Origin: Polystyrenella longa
Lineage (GTDB): Bacteria; Planctomycetota; Planctomycetia; Planctomycetales; Planctomycetaceae
Assembly (NCBI RefSeq): GCF_007750395.1
Contig: NZ_CP036281.1
Location: 3,061,001 to 3,125,000 of the forward strand
Direction of reading: 5' to 3'
Length of the DNA stretch: 64,000 bases
Part shown: in pieces, positions 35,749 through 45,586 of the stretch
Layout: each line of letters begins with the position of its first letter
Position numbering within the stretch: position 1 is the first letter of the stretch
Notes under the pieces: model-generated
What the model saw: only the letters and a program-made list of their open reading frames with translations
What the model was told of the DNA's origin: nothing
Databases searched by the model: none
Made by a program: the position numbers and the translations under genes

Positions 35749-36921
35749 TCAATTCGCGGCGATTTGTTTTTTCCAGTTTGCGTATTCGCTGAAGAGAACG
35801 TGCGCCGGCTTGTAGGTGTACCAACCGTATCCAGTACGCCGTTCCAGATGAACATCGGAAAGTTGATAGACTTTCTTCCCGTCTCGATTACAGAAGAAGG
35901 GCTGATTCGTATCGATTTCGTAATACCGCGCCCAGATGGGGGGAGCGTCGGGATCGGACACGACGATTCGGTCAAAGGTCGTGGTGTGGTGCTCAAACAC
36001 AATTGGATCGATCGATATCTTTTGCACGCGAATTCCTTCAATCTTCACTTCATCAATCCAGGCAACGGCGGCACCAACAGCGGCAATGACGTCTTCGCTC
36101 GGATTAGGCAAAGTCATCAGGAAGCGAACCACCTCGGTGCTTTCAGAAGGAGTGATCGAAGGAAGTTCATAGGCGCGGGCCTTCGTTGCTTTTAACGTTT
36201 TATGATCGTGCTGCTGGCACCAGGCTGTTTTCTTTCCGTTCACTTCAATCTGACAATCAAGCGTCACCTGTATCGCGCGGGCGAGTGAAGTCTCCAGTTG
36301 ACTACGAAGTTCGGAATTAATCCATTCGAATTGGGATTCCTGATTTCTGATTTGCAGAAGCAATCGCATCACGCCCGTCATGACATCATCGTTGTACGTG
36401 ATTGCGTCGACATCTTTACCACGCCAACCGCCAGAGGCATTCTGTTCATTGAGAATGTATTGTAAACCTCGTTCGGCCCCTTCCCGATATCGATCGAGAC
36501 GGGTTATTTGGTAAACCTTCGAGAGATAGTCGATCTGCGGGTAGGTGTTTCGGTTATCGAGGGTACTGGATCCCATTGCCCCGCCGCGGATTTTTTGAAT
36601 CGCTTGCGTATCGGCTTTGGTCAACCAGTCGACATTCTTAGCCCAGCCCCCATCTTCGTTCTGGAATCTGAGGAAGTTCTCGGCAATGTGCACGATTTGG
36701 TCAGGGCGATAGCGATCGAATTGATGCACTCGACCATCCTTGGTTTCCCAGTGTCCGATGCTGTCTCGAAACAAACTGAGATCCAGCGGTTCGTACTGTT
36801 TCTCCATAGCAAGCTGAAGCGGTTTGGCCTGCGAATCGTCAGCTTTCTCGGCGACCAGAGGGAGACAGAGCGAAAACATCCAACCGAATAACAGCACACC
36901 GAGTACAAACAAACGACGCAT
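35749..36921 (-). CDS. pelA: Pectate lyase, polysaccharide lyase family 10
   Basis: 390 residues with a Sec signal (LFVLGVLLFGWMFSLCLPLVA). The PL10 alpha/alpha toroid is shown by ENFLRFQNEDGGWAKNVDWL, TLDNRNTYPQIDYLSKVYQI, GGWRGKDVDAITYNDDVMTG, CQQHDHKTLKATKARAYELP and TGYGWYTYKPAHVL. PelA enzymes cleave polygalacturonate by beta-elimination, with an arginine acting as base. Secretion fits polysaccharide scavenging, a common planctomycete lifestyle. It converges with the thioesterase gene. Confidence 0.92.
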   Translation of the reverse strand: MRRLFVLGVLLFGWMFSLCLPLVAEKADDSQAKPLQLAMEKQYEPLDLSLFRDSIGHWETKDGRVHQFDRYRPDQIVHIAENFLRFQNEDGGWAKNVDWLTKADTQAIQKIRGGAMGSSTLDNRNTYPQIDYLSKVYQITRLDRYREGAERGLQYILNEQNASGGWRGKDVDAITYNDDVMTGVMRLLLQIRNQESQFEWINSELRSQLETSLARAIQVTLDCQIEVNGKKTAWCQQHDHKTLKATKARAYELPSITPSESTEVVRFLMTLPNPSEDVIAAVGAAVAWIDEVKIEGIRVQKISIDPIVFEHHTTTFDRIVVSDPDAPPIWARYYEIDTNQPFFCNRDGKKVYQLSDVHLERRTGYGWYTYKPAHVLFSEYANWKKQIAAN

Positions 36922-37033
36922 TGCGTAAACCTTTTCACCTGGAGAAATTGAAAGTGATTTCCAAGTGTTCAGTCTACTGGAGCGTAGGCGGCCAAGTCCA
37001 TTACGAAAGTATCTGGGCTTCGATCCAGGTAGC

Positions 37034-37414
37034 CTAGTTCAGTTCGGGCGCATGCTGATCGAGCGGCTCAGGTACGGGAACTTCGTGAAGATCTGGATTC
37101 GAGTGCGACTGTAATGCAGACTCTTGTTCGACCCGCATTGCCTGGTTCATACCGATTTGGACAGCGTCTGGTTCCCAACTTTGTCGGTAGAGGTCGTTCT
37201 CATACAGATAGTCCTTGTAAGTCTGACTGAATCCGGCCGGCTGTTTGTATTGAGGGATTATAGAGGGGCTACACGTTTTTTTTCGCACGGAGACAGGACT
37301 GCGCCGCAAGCAGGCAATTTTTTTGTCTCGTTCCACGCGCAGGTAGTAGCAACCGGTCTGCCCGAAACAGACGGAAACTCCGAGGATTAGCAGTATCAGC
37401 TTGGAATATCGCAT
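37034..37414 (-). CDS. Small lipoprotein of unknown function
   Basis: 126 residues. The N-terminus is a lipoprotein signal ending in FGQTGC, with Cys22 as the likely lipidation site. The mature part is Lys/Arg-rich then acidic and Pro-rich (VPVPEPLDQHAPEL). A Tyr-rich middle (YKDYLYENDLYRQSWEPD) resembles small planctomycete envelope lipoproteins. No domain was recognised. Confidence 0.65.
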   Translation of the reverse strand: MRYSKLILLILGVSVCFGQTGCYYLRVERDKKIACLRRSPVSVRKKTCSPSIIPQYKQPAGFSQTYKDYLYENDLYRQSWEPDAVQIGMNQAMRVEQESALQSHSNPDLHEVPVPEPLDQHAPELN

Positions 37415-37504
37415 TGAACTTCGACGGGATGGTAGCTGGGGTTAACTTTAACGATTATGCCGCCTGTTCGTTGTATCGTCCTTCCAGCCTCGTAAACTCA
37501 AGGC

Positions 37505-37543
37505 ATAAAAAAAGAAGCGTGCTATTTGCACGCTTCTTTGATC
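37505..37543 (-). terminator. Terminator of superoxide dismutase gene
   Basis: A 12-bp perfect stem (AAAGAAGCGTGC and complement) with a five-base loop is followed on the minus strand by a U-run. It lies about 31 bases after the sod stop. Confidence 0.9.
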
Positions 37544-37573
37544 GTTCTTAAATAGATCAACTCGACTCAGCCG

Positions 37574-38182
37574 TTATTTGGCGGCTGCGTATCGCTCGGC
37601 GACGGCGTCCCAATTGACGACCGCCCAGAAAGCGGAGATGTAGTCGGGACGTCGGTTCTGGTAGTTCAGGTAATATGCGTGTTCCCAGACGTCCAGGCCG
37701 AGGATCGGGGTGCGACCTTCGGACAGGGGAGTATCCTGGTTGGGAGTACTTTCGATTACCAGTTTGCCACCATCGACGGACAACCAAGCCCAACCACTAC
37801 CGAAACGAGTGGCTGCAGCATCGCCGAATTTGGTTTTGAATTCGTCGAAGCTTCCGAAGGTTGATTTGATAGCATCTGCTAGTTCGCCAGTGGGTTCGCC
37901 ACCTGCGTTAGGTCCGATAACGGTCCAGAACAGAGAGTGGTTCGAGTGTCCGCCACCATTGTTGCGGACGGCACCGCGGATTGCTTCGGGAACGGCATTC
38001 AGATCGCTCATCAAGTCGTCGATCGACTTGTCAGCCAGTTCGGGATGCCCTTCCAAGGCGGCATTTACTTTAGAGATGTACGCCTGGTGATGTTTCCCAT
38101 GGTGAATCTCCATCGTTTTTGCATCGATGTGAGGTTCCAGGGCGTCCTGTGCGTAGGGTAGATCAGGAAGACTATAGGCCAT
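37574..38182 (-). CDS. Superoxide dismutase, Fe/Mn family
   Basis: 202 residues, the usual length. Metal ligands are visible in [14 protein letters not shown] (His27 region), [11 protein letters not shown], and [14 protein letters not shown] (Asp and His). The GGG-H-x-N-H form and the surrounding residues suggest the Mn or cambialistic type. It converts superoxide to hydrogen peroxide and oxygen in the cytoplasm; no signal peptide is present. It is monocistronic, with GAGGAGCG before the ATG and its own terminator. Confidence 0.96.
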   Translation of the reverse strand: MAYSLPDLPYAQDALEPHIDAKTMEIHHGKHHQAYISKVNAALEGHPELADKSIDDLMSDLNAVPEAIRGAVRNNGGGHSNHSLFWTVIGPNAGGEPTGELADAIKSTFGSFDEFKTKFGDAAATRFGSGWAWLSVDGGKLVIESTPNQDTPLSEGRTPILGLDVWEHAYYLNYQNRRPDYISAFWAVVNWDAVAERYAAAK

Positions 38183-38800
38183 AACTTCGCTCCTCTTCAG
38201 TAATCTTGATTGGGATGGTCTTTATTATCTTACCAGCCAGATGATTCGAGCCGTTTTTATACGAGCGATGCTTATTCATTACAAACAGCTGCTGAGAGCA
38301 CGCCCTATACAGGTGCTCGCTCGTTAAAAAGTACGCGTAATCAAACTCCGGATAAGGGAGGGGGGAGATTGCGTATCTATATTGTATTCTAGAACTTACT
38401 TTCGAACCCTCAACTAACAGAGTGCAGTAAATCGTAAAAGTTCCTGATACTGGATCGCCAGGTCAGATTGATTTTGAGTCAGTGAAACCTGTTTTCAGCC
38501 GGATTCGTTGTTTTTCAACTGTCCAGCTTGAATTTATTGCTGCAAGTTTTGTTAAGATAGTATGTTAGAGCCCTTATTTCCGCCCGAGATTTGCCCCGGA
38601 TCATTGCCTGCCTAGAATCTGTTCAATGTGCCGAAATAAGAATCCTGATGAATAAGGTCTGGTTTTCCTGTAAATCATAAGTAGGAAAACAGCGTGAAGT
38701 GAAGAACCGCAGACTCTGTCCTTATATACAGGACGTTTTCACTCGCATCAGAATTCAGACAAGCCATCGAACTACTATGGGATCAATCAAGGAACACTAT
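38183..38800. other. Divergent intergenic region, no gene seen
   Basis: 618 bases between sod and the GT2 gene, holding both promoters. A six-bp hairpin GAGCAC / GTGCTC sits about 110-130 bases upstream of the sod start. Frames upstream of the GT2 start have no codon bias. No RNA gene was identified. Confidence 0.45.
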
Positions 38801-39610
38801 ATGTCATCCTGCCGATACCTGACCGCCCTTCCGGTTTTCAACGAAGTCAATCACGTCCGTGGCGTTCTCGAAAAGGTAAGCGAATTCAGCCAGGATATCC
38901 TGGCAGTCGATGACGGTTCGTCCGACGGTACCTCCGCGGTACTCGACGATCTCGCTCAAAGCAATTTACCGGTCGCTTCCAAGCTGACCGTGGTGCGACA
39001 TCCCCAGAACCAAGGGTATGGAGCGGCACTGGTAACCGCGTTCAACTACGCCATCGAGCACGGCTACGACGGATTGGTCACGATTGATTGTGACGGACAG
39101 CATCAACCGCAGTTGATTCCCGAACTGGTTGCGGCTCTCGAATTCGAGTCGAATGATCCCTGGGACATCGTGTCTGGCAGTCGCTATCTCAAACAGTTTG
39201 ACGGGGACAGCACCCCACCCATCGACCGTCGTCGCATTAACATCTTTATCACCGAACAGTTTAATCAGCAGTTCGGATTAAATTTGACAGACACCTTCTG
39301 CGGATTTAAGGCTTACCGCACCGAAGCTCTGAAAAAGCTGAACATTACCGATACCGGTTATGCCATGCCACTGCAGGTTTGGGTGCAAGCTGCTTTGCAG
39401 AAACTTCGGATCACTGAGTTCGCGATTCCACTGGTTTATCTCGACGAAGAACGTTCATTTGGCGGTTCTTTGGATGATTCCAATAAACGGCTGGCCTATT
39501 ACCAGGAGGTCATCGATCAGGAACTGGCGAGGATGAATCAGAGCGAAAAATCTCAGTTTGATTCTTCTGCCACGTCTTGTGGATCTCACCCCTGTGACGA
39601 AAATATTTAG
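38801..39610 (+). CDS. Family 2 glycosyltransferase, dolichol-phosphate-mannose-synthase-like
   Basis: 269 residues from the ATG at 38801 with AAGGA upstream; an in-frame start at 38699 is unsupported. GT-A motifs: TALPVFNEVNHVRGVLEKV, VDDGSSDGTSAVLDDL, and VTIDCDGQHQPQLIPELV with the DxD-equivalent D-C-D. FCGFKAYRTEALKKL is the DPM1/GT2 acceptor segment. No membrane helix is present, so it is cytosolic or peripheral. It transfers a sugar, probably to a polyprenyl phosphate. Confidence 0.9.
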   Translation: MSSCRYLTALPVFNEVNHVRGVLEKVSEFSQDILAVDDGSSDGTSAVLDDLAQSNLPVASKLTVVRHPQNQGYGAALVTAFNYAIEHGYDGLVTIDCDGQHQPQLIPELVAALEFESNDPWDIVSGSRYLKQFDGDSTPPIDRRRINIFITEQFNQQFGLNLTDTFCGFKAYRTEALKKLNITDTGYAMPLQVWVQAALQKLRITEFAIPLVYLDEERSFGGSLDDSNKRLAYYQEVIDQELARMNQSEKSQFDSSATSCGSHPCDENI

Positions 39611-39702
39611 TCGACGCTCGCCGGCAAATCGCATTTAGGCCAGATTTACCGTACAATCTGGGCTGATTTCTCGTTCATACATCGAAAACTGAATGTCGAC
39701 TG

Positions 39703-41379
39703 ATGCCCTGCTCTATGGTTTCGACTCCCTCTTCCCGGACTACACTGAAGCTCACCGTTCCCCGTACGGACAATTCGCTCCTGGTGGCTCCGAGCTGGCA
39801 GGAACTCCCCTGTACCCTTGCCTGTAATCAGGCGGAGCTGGCTAAAGGGAGTCTCTGTTTTCTGGGAAAATCGGAAGCAGAGCTGCGAAATGAGGCACGA
39901 ACTTCAGTCGTCTGTGCAGCACAAGCTTATCTCGATTCGCTCGGTATTGACCAATCGCCACAGTCGGCAGACGGGCCGATTCTCATGGGGGGCCACCAGC
40001 CGACGTTGTTTCATCCGGGTGTCTGGGTGAAGAATTTCGCGATCGCGGAACTGGCAAACATAACCGGTGGCACGGCGATCAATCTGGTGATCGATAACGA
40101 TCTCGCCGAATCGACCCGCTTCAACTACCCCGACGAAGTGAATGGTCACCTGAAAACGGGGGCGATTGATTTTGGCTCCCGCCTGATTCCCCAGCCTTGG
40201 GAAGAATTGTCCGTTCCTGCTGAGTCGCTGCTCGATGACTACGCAGATGCATTGTCTTCCCTATTGGGAAAATGGGATGTCACACCGGCCATCAAATCTG
40301 TTTGGCAAGAGGCCTGCCAGAAGGCCCCCCACAATCTGAGTCAGATTTTCACAACGGCTCGTATCCTGCTCGAGCGGCAGTTGGGAGTGAACAATCTCGA
40401 ATTGCCCATCAGCCTGTTGTCAGAAGAAGAACCTTTTCTTCGTTTTTCTCTGCATCTGATGGTGAACATCGAACGCTTCCGTTCCGATTACAACCAGCAG
40501 CTTGCGGCTTATCGCCACCGCAACAAAATCCGAAATGAACAGCATCCTGTTCCCGATCTAGCCGTAGAGGGTGTCTGGCAGGAAGCCCCTTTCTGGATCT
40601 GGAAAGCAGGCGCGACCCATCGACATCATGTATGGATTCAGATTACTGACGAGGCAATCCTGTTATCGGATGGTACAGAGGAGCTGGCACGGATTCCTCA
40701 TCCGAATGCAACCAGTCCCGAGCAGGCGATCCAATCACTCGCCGCGCTCGCTGCCGAAGGCATCCGCTTTCGCCCCCGTGCGTTGACGACAACGCTTTAC
40801 GCCAGGTTGTTCCTCTGCGACCTGTTTATCCACGGCATAGGTGGGGCAAAATATGACGAAGTCACGGACGATCTGATTCGAGAATTTTATCAGCACGAAC
40901 CACCCGGTTATCTGACTCTCTCTGGCACGATCTGGTTCCCGCTGCATCGTAACATTGACGTCGCCGCAGAGGATATGGAGTCTCTGAAGGATCAGATTCG
41001 CGACCTTCAATATCATCCCGATCAACACCTGAGTAGTGCCCAGCAGGAGACTGCCCGTACGTTGCTAAAAGAACGGGAACAACTTGTCGAAGAGCAGAAT
41101 GGCTACAAGAACTTAAGCAAGGAAGAGAAACGACACGCGTCAGACCAGAATCGTATTCGCTTTCAAAGATTGAAAGAGATCGCACGCGAACTGACTTTGC
41201 TCGTCGCACCGGAACAGAAACGTTTGCAAGCCGAGCTGAAACGGCTCGAAGCACTCTGGGAAGAACGCCAGGTGCAGATCAACCGGGAGTATCCGGCATT
41301 ATTTTACCCGGTCGAGAAGTTGATAGAATTCACTCAACACTTGCAAGATGAAATCCGGATCGGTTTCTCTGCTTCCTGA
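39703..41379 (+). CDS. BshC-like protein
   Basis: 558 residues. GGHQPTLFHPGVWVKNFAI resembles the nucleotide-binding opening of bacillithiol-synthase BshC (normally GQQ-x-GL...). A C-terminal coiled coil (PEQKRLQAELKRLEALWEE) fits the BshC layout. The segment FIHGIGGAKYDEVTDDLI is characteristic of a related planctomycete group. BshC joins cysteine to glucosaminyl-malate to form bacillithiol; no bshA or bshB is nearby, so the substrate is unproven. A cupin gene starts 19 bases after its stop and is probably co-transcribed. Confidence 0.55.
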   Translation: MPCSMVSTPSSRTTLKLTVPRTDNSLLVAPSWQELPCTLACNQAELAKGSLCFLGKSEAELRNEARTSVVCAAQAYLDSLGIDQSPQSADGPILMGGHQPTLFHPGVWVKNFAIAELANITGGTAINLVIDNDLAESTRFNYPDEVNGHLKTGAIDFGSRLIPQPWEELSVPAESLLDDYADALSSLLGKWDVTPAIKSVWQEACQKAPHNLSQIFTTARILLERQLGVNNLELPISLLSEEEPFLRFSLHLMVNIERFRSDYNQQLAAYRHRNKIRNEQHPVPDLAVEGVWQEAPFWIWKAGATHRHHVWIQITDEAILLSDGTEELARIPHPNATSPEQAIQSLAALAAEGIRFRPRALTTTLYARLFLCDLFIHGIGGAKYDEVTDDLIREFYQHEPPGYLTLSGTIWFPLHRNIDVAAEDMESLKDQIRDLQYHPDQHLSSAQQETARTLLKEREQLVEEQNGYKNLSKEEKRHASDQNRIRFQRLKEIARELTLLVAPEQKRLQAELKRLEALWEERQVQINREYPALFYPVEKLIEFTQHLQDEIRIGFSAS

Positions 41380-41397
41380 TTCATATGAGGCCGGCGG

Positions 41398-41733
41398 GTG
41401 CAACAGAATCTTTTTGGCAATATCCCCTCATCGCTTCCCGACGAGTTGATCGAGACTCTCGCTTCAGGCGATAAGGTGCGGGTCGAGCGAATTGTGTCGC
41501 AGGGACATCACAGCGCCGAGGACTTCTGGTACGATCAGGAAGAGGCAGAGTGGGTTCTCTTACTAAAAGGGAACGCCCGGTTAGTCTTTCAAGATCCTGC
41601 GGAAGCAGTGGAGTTGCAACCGGGGGATTATGTTCTCATTGCAGCTCATCGTAAACATCGTGTCGACTGGACCGCCCCAGATACGCAAACGATCTGGCTG
41701 GCGGTCTTTTTCAGAGAGTCGACAGACGATTAA
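41398..41733 (+). CDS. Small cupin-domain protein
   Basis: 111 residues from a GTG. The core motifs ERIVSQGHHSAEDFWYDQEE, EWVLLLKGNARL and LQPGDYVLIAAHRKHRVDW are those of a single-domain cupin with the HH/E and H metal-binding positions. It is often annotated as a phosphoribosylaminoimidazole carboxylase-like or sugar cupin; the function is unknown. Its stop overlaps the stop of the convergent ceramidase-like gene by a few bases. Confidence 0.85.
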   Translation: MQQNLFGNIPSSLPDELIETLASGDKVRVERIVSQGHHSAEDFWYDQEEAEWVLLLKGNARLVFQDPAEAVELQPGDYVLIAAHRKHRVDWTAPDTQTIWLAVFFRESTDD

Positions 41734-43253
41734 AGTCCTTTCAGGATCTCAACCGCTTTGTTCTCGTAAATCTTCTGCCAGCCCGGAGCGAGGATACAGT
41801 CGCTATCTTCCTGGGCGCCTCCTACGTTCAGCAGTTGCTCATCGGTTGGCGCATAATAGATGTATCCGTTGGTGTAACCGGCGACAAAGCTGAGATCGCT
41901 GGGAGCTTCCTTTTTGATGTGGAGGCCAATTCGAACCGTCAGTTCACCCGGGAAGGTGGTCATCAGGAAGTTGCCCACGCGAAAGCCAACCAGTTCGACT
42001 TCGACTGTTCGCGAACCCGCTGCGATGTTCTGTGCTTGATGCTTTTTGAGTAAACGCAGGTTCGCGTTCAGGCGGGTCATCTTTTCCATTGTAATGATGT
42101 TCTCGGTATACCGCTCCATGTTCCCCCGATTGATGCGGTCCATCTCCGTCATATGATTGCGGCCCAGTTTTTCTTCGTACAAATAACGGTGCGAGTAATA
42201 ACTGGGAAAATCATTGTTCAAGCTGTATTTGACCACAAGCGGCATATAGGTTTTCAGGCTCAAGCTGGTTCCGTTGAGAGAGTTAACCAAACGTAATTGT
42301 TCCCGCTCCAGATGGGCAATTTTCTCGGCCAGATCGGCACGTGGAAGTTTCAGTTTTTCGTTGACGACTTTCAAACGACCATCGTTTGTCGTCTCGATTT
42401 TGCGGACCCCTTCCAGCGTACTCAGTCCGAGCATGTTTCCGAGAGGTTCACCATCACGGGGATGATCGACGTCTTTATAAAAGACTGGGTTAATGTCTCC
42501 CCCGCATCCCTGCACAAAAAGAGCGACAGATCCTTCGCCGAGATTGTCTTCGATGACTTTCGATGAGAAGCCGGTGAAGTCGGCCGTGTTACCTCCACTT
42601 GCCGCTCCTTGAATGGGATGACAGGCAAAGTTGTACATGACCGCAACCGGTTTACCACTTTCATCATCGAGTCGCAGGATACCGATTTCAGGATCGATCG
42701 GGCCGACTTCGGCCACATCTTCATCAGGAGGAAGTGCGTAGGCGTGTCGCACGTCGATTTCGGTTCCGTCTTTCATTTTCAAACGACGATTTTCTTGAAC
42801 CCGATTTTCATGTCCGATTCCTGCTCCGACTTGAACTGGGACTAGATTGGCGGCCGCCTCTTTAATCGCCTGGATCGTGCGTTCGTCTGTGTCAGCGACA
42901 GGTGTACCGTGACAGTGACTGGCGTTGACCATGATGTTTGTCTCGGGGATATTCAAATCCGCTTTGATTCGAGAACGAACTGTGGGCAGAAAATCGTCTT
43001 TGATGTATCCAATCTCTCCGATCGCAACGACGTCCAAGCTACAGATCACCAGTGTTGTTTGTTTGTCGGTAATCACGAGCGCCCGAGTATATAACGGATC
43101 ATTTACAGGGCCCGCATCGCGTTCGGTGATATCAACTTTCGCCGCTCCTGCCCAAAGCTGCGGAGCTGCTGCTAAGAGCACGTGCGACGCATTACTCGTT
43201 AGAAACGCGAGGATAAGAATGAGAAGAGGAAACGATTTTCGAAGACTAAACAT
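41730..43253 (-). CDS. Secreted neutral/alkaline ceramidase-like hydrolase
   Basis: 507 residues with a Sec signal (LLILILAFLTSNASHVLLAAA). LWAGAAKVDITERDAGPVND is the classic start of the neutral ceramidase N-terminal domain. The zinc-site region NIMVNASHCHGTP and FACHPIQGAASGGNTADFTG, and FVQGCGGDINPVFYKD, follow. The family includes sphingolipid N-deacylases, but many planctomycete members have unknown substrates. It lacks the separate ceramidase C-terminal Ig-like domain, so it is shorter than true ceramidases. Confidence 0.88.
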   Translation of the reverse strand: MFSLRKSFPLLILILAFLTSNASHVLLAAAPQLWAGAAKVDITERDAGPVNDPLYTRALVITDKQTTLVICSLDVVAIGEIGYIKDDFLPTVRSRIKADLNIPETNIMVNASHCHGTPVADTDERTIQAIKEAAANLVPVQVGAGIGHENRVQENRRLKMKDGTEIDVRHAYALPPDEDVAEVGPIDPEIGILRLDDESGKPVAVMYNFACHPIQGAASGGNTADFTGFSSKVIEDNLGEGSVALFVQGCGGDINPVFYKDVDHPRDGEPLGNMLGLSTLEGVRKIETTNDGRLKVVNEKLKLPRADLAEKIAHLEREQLRLVNSLNGTSLSLKTYMPLVVKYSLNNDFPSYYSHRYLYEEKLGRNHMTEMDRINRGNMERYTENIITMEKMTRLNANLRLLKKHQAQNIAAGSRTVEVELVGFRVGNFLMTTFPGELTVRIGLHIKKEAPSDLSFVAGYTNGYIYYAPTDEQLLNVGGAQEDSDCILAPGWQKIYENKAVEILKGL

Positions 43254-43369
43254 GTATCAAACCTTAGTTCGCGAGAGTTTCGAATGTTCGAAGCATTCGT
43301 CGGTATAAGAATAGTCAGATTGTTATTTTGAGTTTACAGGGAGACTTCATTCAACGGCAACAGGTTTAC

Positions 43370-44926
43370 TCAGTCCGCCATCTGATGAAAACGGTACGAA
43401 TACAGATCGCCATCGGACAGGACGAATCGCAAACGGACGGGAGTACCGGCGAGCTTGCCAATATCGGTTTCGGAATTCCAGGTAACCTGCTGGGACGTGC
43501 TGTCACCAAACAGTTCAGGACAATCATCCAGCGAAAATCCGGGAATAGGCTGGCCACTGGCATCTTGTAATTCCACTCGAAGGCTACCCGCCGCTGAAGT
43601 GGCATAGTTGATTTCGAGCTTGTTCCCTTTGAAGATCACCGGCTTAGTGATCAGCTCGCCGCCCGCATATTTCGCATTAAGTGAGACGAAGCCATCCAGT
43701 CGAACGGTGTACCGCCGCAACTGATGTTCGTTTTCCCGCCAATAGCCTTCGCTGAACTGGGTCGAAAGTTCCATTCCGCCACCCGGTTCGGCAGATTCCG
43801 TTTCCCAAACACCATAAGTCTGATAGTTGTCGCCATAAATCCAACGCCCTTCCCCTTGCGGACCGGGTCGGAAAAAGGCTTCATCCCAACGATTAAAAAC
43901 TTGCCCATCGCGACTCGTCATAAACAGACCGTCCGTCAGATCCGTTCCGCCTCGCTCATAGAGGTTAAGAAAATCACTTCGAAGATCGAGCGGAGGGAGG
44001 GAGGCAACGTGTTTGGTATTGGAACGCGCCACATATCGAGTCGGAAACCCCATCAAGATGTGTGGAGCGCGATGATAGGGAAGCACATGGTTTGTATACA
44101 TCTGCTGAGGGGGAGAATCGGGATATTCGAGTTCGACTGGCTCGGTCCAAGTCTTAAAGTCTTCCGAATAGGCAACCATCACCAAGCGGAGATCTCGGGC
44201 AACATGTCTAATGTAAATGCAATACCGTTCATGGACGGAGTCCCAGAAACAGGTGTTGTGCGAGTCGAACGGCCCCTGCGTGATGATCGGTTTCGTGCTT
44301 AACTTCGACCAGTGAATTCCATCGGCCGACTGGAACGAGTAAATCCCTTTCGACGTAATGGTGCCCCCGACAGCCTTAAATCTTGTCTGAGGGTCAGCGG
44401 CTGGATTGGTGTCAATGAAAGGGGAAAAGTTGTGATTTTCCGCTCCGCCCAGCCAGACAATATTGTTCTTTTCGTAATTCCCCCATTTGAAGAGATTCAG
44501 ATTGGGTTTGCTCCAGTGAATGCCGTCCCTGCTTTCTGCGTAGCAGGTGACTTCGGAGTGCTCCATCCGCAACGGAGGATCATCAGGGTCCACAACGAAT
44601 CGGTGACCACAGTAATACATCCGGAAGAGATCGCCATCTTTGATGACGGTCGGATATCCACTACTGTTCCCCTCCCAAGGTTCGTTGAGCGTCAACGCGA
44701 CCTCGCGGGCAACGGGATGATGCAGACGAAGCTCGACCTCACCACTCATCTTTTCGGTCAAAGCGTGGTCAATCAGAAGTTCACGGCGGTCGCCAATGTC
44801 GATGGCATCTTCAGCACAGACTGGGAATGATGACAAGCAGACGACCAACATGGTGAGCAGGCGTAGTGGTGTCATGGGTGGGAATCTCATCGGGTGGGCG
44901 AGAAGGAGGTTGGATACCTTTATCAT
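43370..44926 (-). CDS. Secreted five-bladed beta-propeller, GH32/43/68-superfamily-like
   Basis: About 518 residues from the ATG at 44926 (GGAAG upstream); ATGs at 44890 and 44875 and a TTG at 44944 are also possible. A Sec signal is visible (LLTMLVVCLSSFPVCA). Repeated blades contain DGDLFRMYYCG, TCYAESRDGIHWSKPNL, YSFQSADGIHWSK, VAYSEDFKTWTEPVE and LFMTSRDGQVFNRW. This 'DGxxW' blade pattern is typical of glycosidase-like propellers. The C-terminal ~120 residues form a beta-sandwich. It may act on polysaccharides; no catalytic triad was assigned. A ceramidase-like gene lies downstream on the same strand. Confidence 0.75.
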   Translation of the reverse strand: MIKVSNLLLAHPMRFPPMTPLRLLTMLVVCLSSFPVCAEDAIDIGDRRELLIDHALTEKMSGEVELRLHHPVAREVALTLNEPWEGNSSGYPTVIKDGDLFRMYYCGHRFVVDPDDPPLRMEHSEVTCYAESRDGIHWSKPNLNLFKWGNYEKNNIVWLGGAENHNFSPFIDTNPAADPQTRFKAVGGTITSKGIYSFQSADGIHWSKLSTKPIITQGPFDSHNTCFWDSVHERYCIYIRHVARDLRLVMVAYSEDFKTWTEPVELEYPDSPPQQMYTNHVLPYHRAPHILMGFPTRYVARSNTKHVASLPPLDLRSDFLNLYERGGTDLTDGLFMTSRDGQVFNRWDEAFFRPGPQGEGRWIYGDNYQTYGVWETESAEPGGGMELSTQFSEGYWRENEHQLRRYTVRLDGFVSLNAKYAGGELITKPVIFKGNKLEINYATSAAGSLRVELQDASGQPIPGFSLDDCPELFGDSTSQQVTWNSETDIGKLAGTPVRLRFVLSDGDLYSYRFHQMAD

Positions 44927-44983
44927 GCCTCTTCCGTCGATCAATGTACACCCATTACACGGAAACTGCCGCCAAAGGCAGTC

Positions 44984-45454
44984 CTAGAGAATGAAACGCT
45001 GTGCCCGTTCTTCAATCTCTTCCAGAGTAAAAAAGTCGCCTTTGCCTGCTCCAGGGCAGTCTCTTTTTACGTGCCGCCACATATCTTCCGAAGAGATATT
45101 CGAACTCCAGAAGGGCCAGGTCTGGCATTGGATGGGGCGGACGGGGTAGATCGTGCAACCTCGTGATTCTCCGTCGAAAAAGACACAATCCCCGTTGGCG
45201 TATTCCCGTAAGGAAAGCCGATTGCCTATTAACCGGGTGTGCATCAGCCGAAATTCTCCGGTGGTCAGTTCCAGGTGATCAGCCATCGCTTTGACCTCTT
45301 CATCACTGATCCAGACGGCACCTGGACCGCCTGTGCAGCAGTTACCGCAGCCGGTGCATTTGAATTTCAACCCGTCGGCGTACCAAGGTTTCGGCTTATC
45401 GGCATCGGAGTCTGATTTTTCTGGTTCGTTCTCGGAATTGTTCATGAAGAACAT
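44984..45454 (-). CDS. YkgJ-type cysteine cluster (Fe-S) protein
   Basis: 156 residues. Cys motifs [17 protein letters not shown], then [20 protein letters not shown] and CQTWPFW, are the YkgJ family zinc/iron-chelating pattern of eight Cys. It probably binds an Fe-S cluster or zinc. The N-terminal ~25 residues are acidic and disordered. An ATG at 45445 is an alternative start. Divergent from ispG. Confidence 0.9.
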   Translation of the reverse strand: MFFMNNSENEPEKSDSDADKPKPWYADGLKFKCTGCGNCCTGGPGAVWISDEEVKAMADHLELTTGEFRLMHTRLIGNRLSLREYANGDCVFFDGESRGCTIYPVRPIQCQTWPFWSSNISSEDMWRHVKRDCPGAGKGDFFTLEEIEERAQRFIL

Positions 45455-45586
45455 TTTAAGAGTTGTCGGACAGCATCACAATTGCAGATCCGCAGTAGTT
45501 TTTTGTTAAAACTTTCCGTACAATCCGGTAGATTCCCGAGGAAGGGATCCTTCCCGTTTATTATCGATTCATTGAGGAGTTTTACC

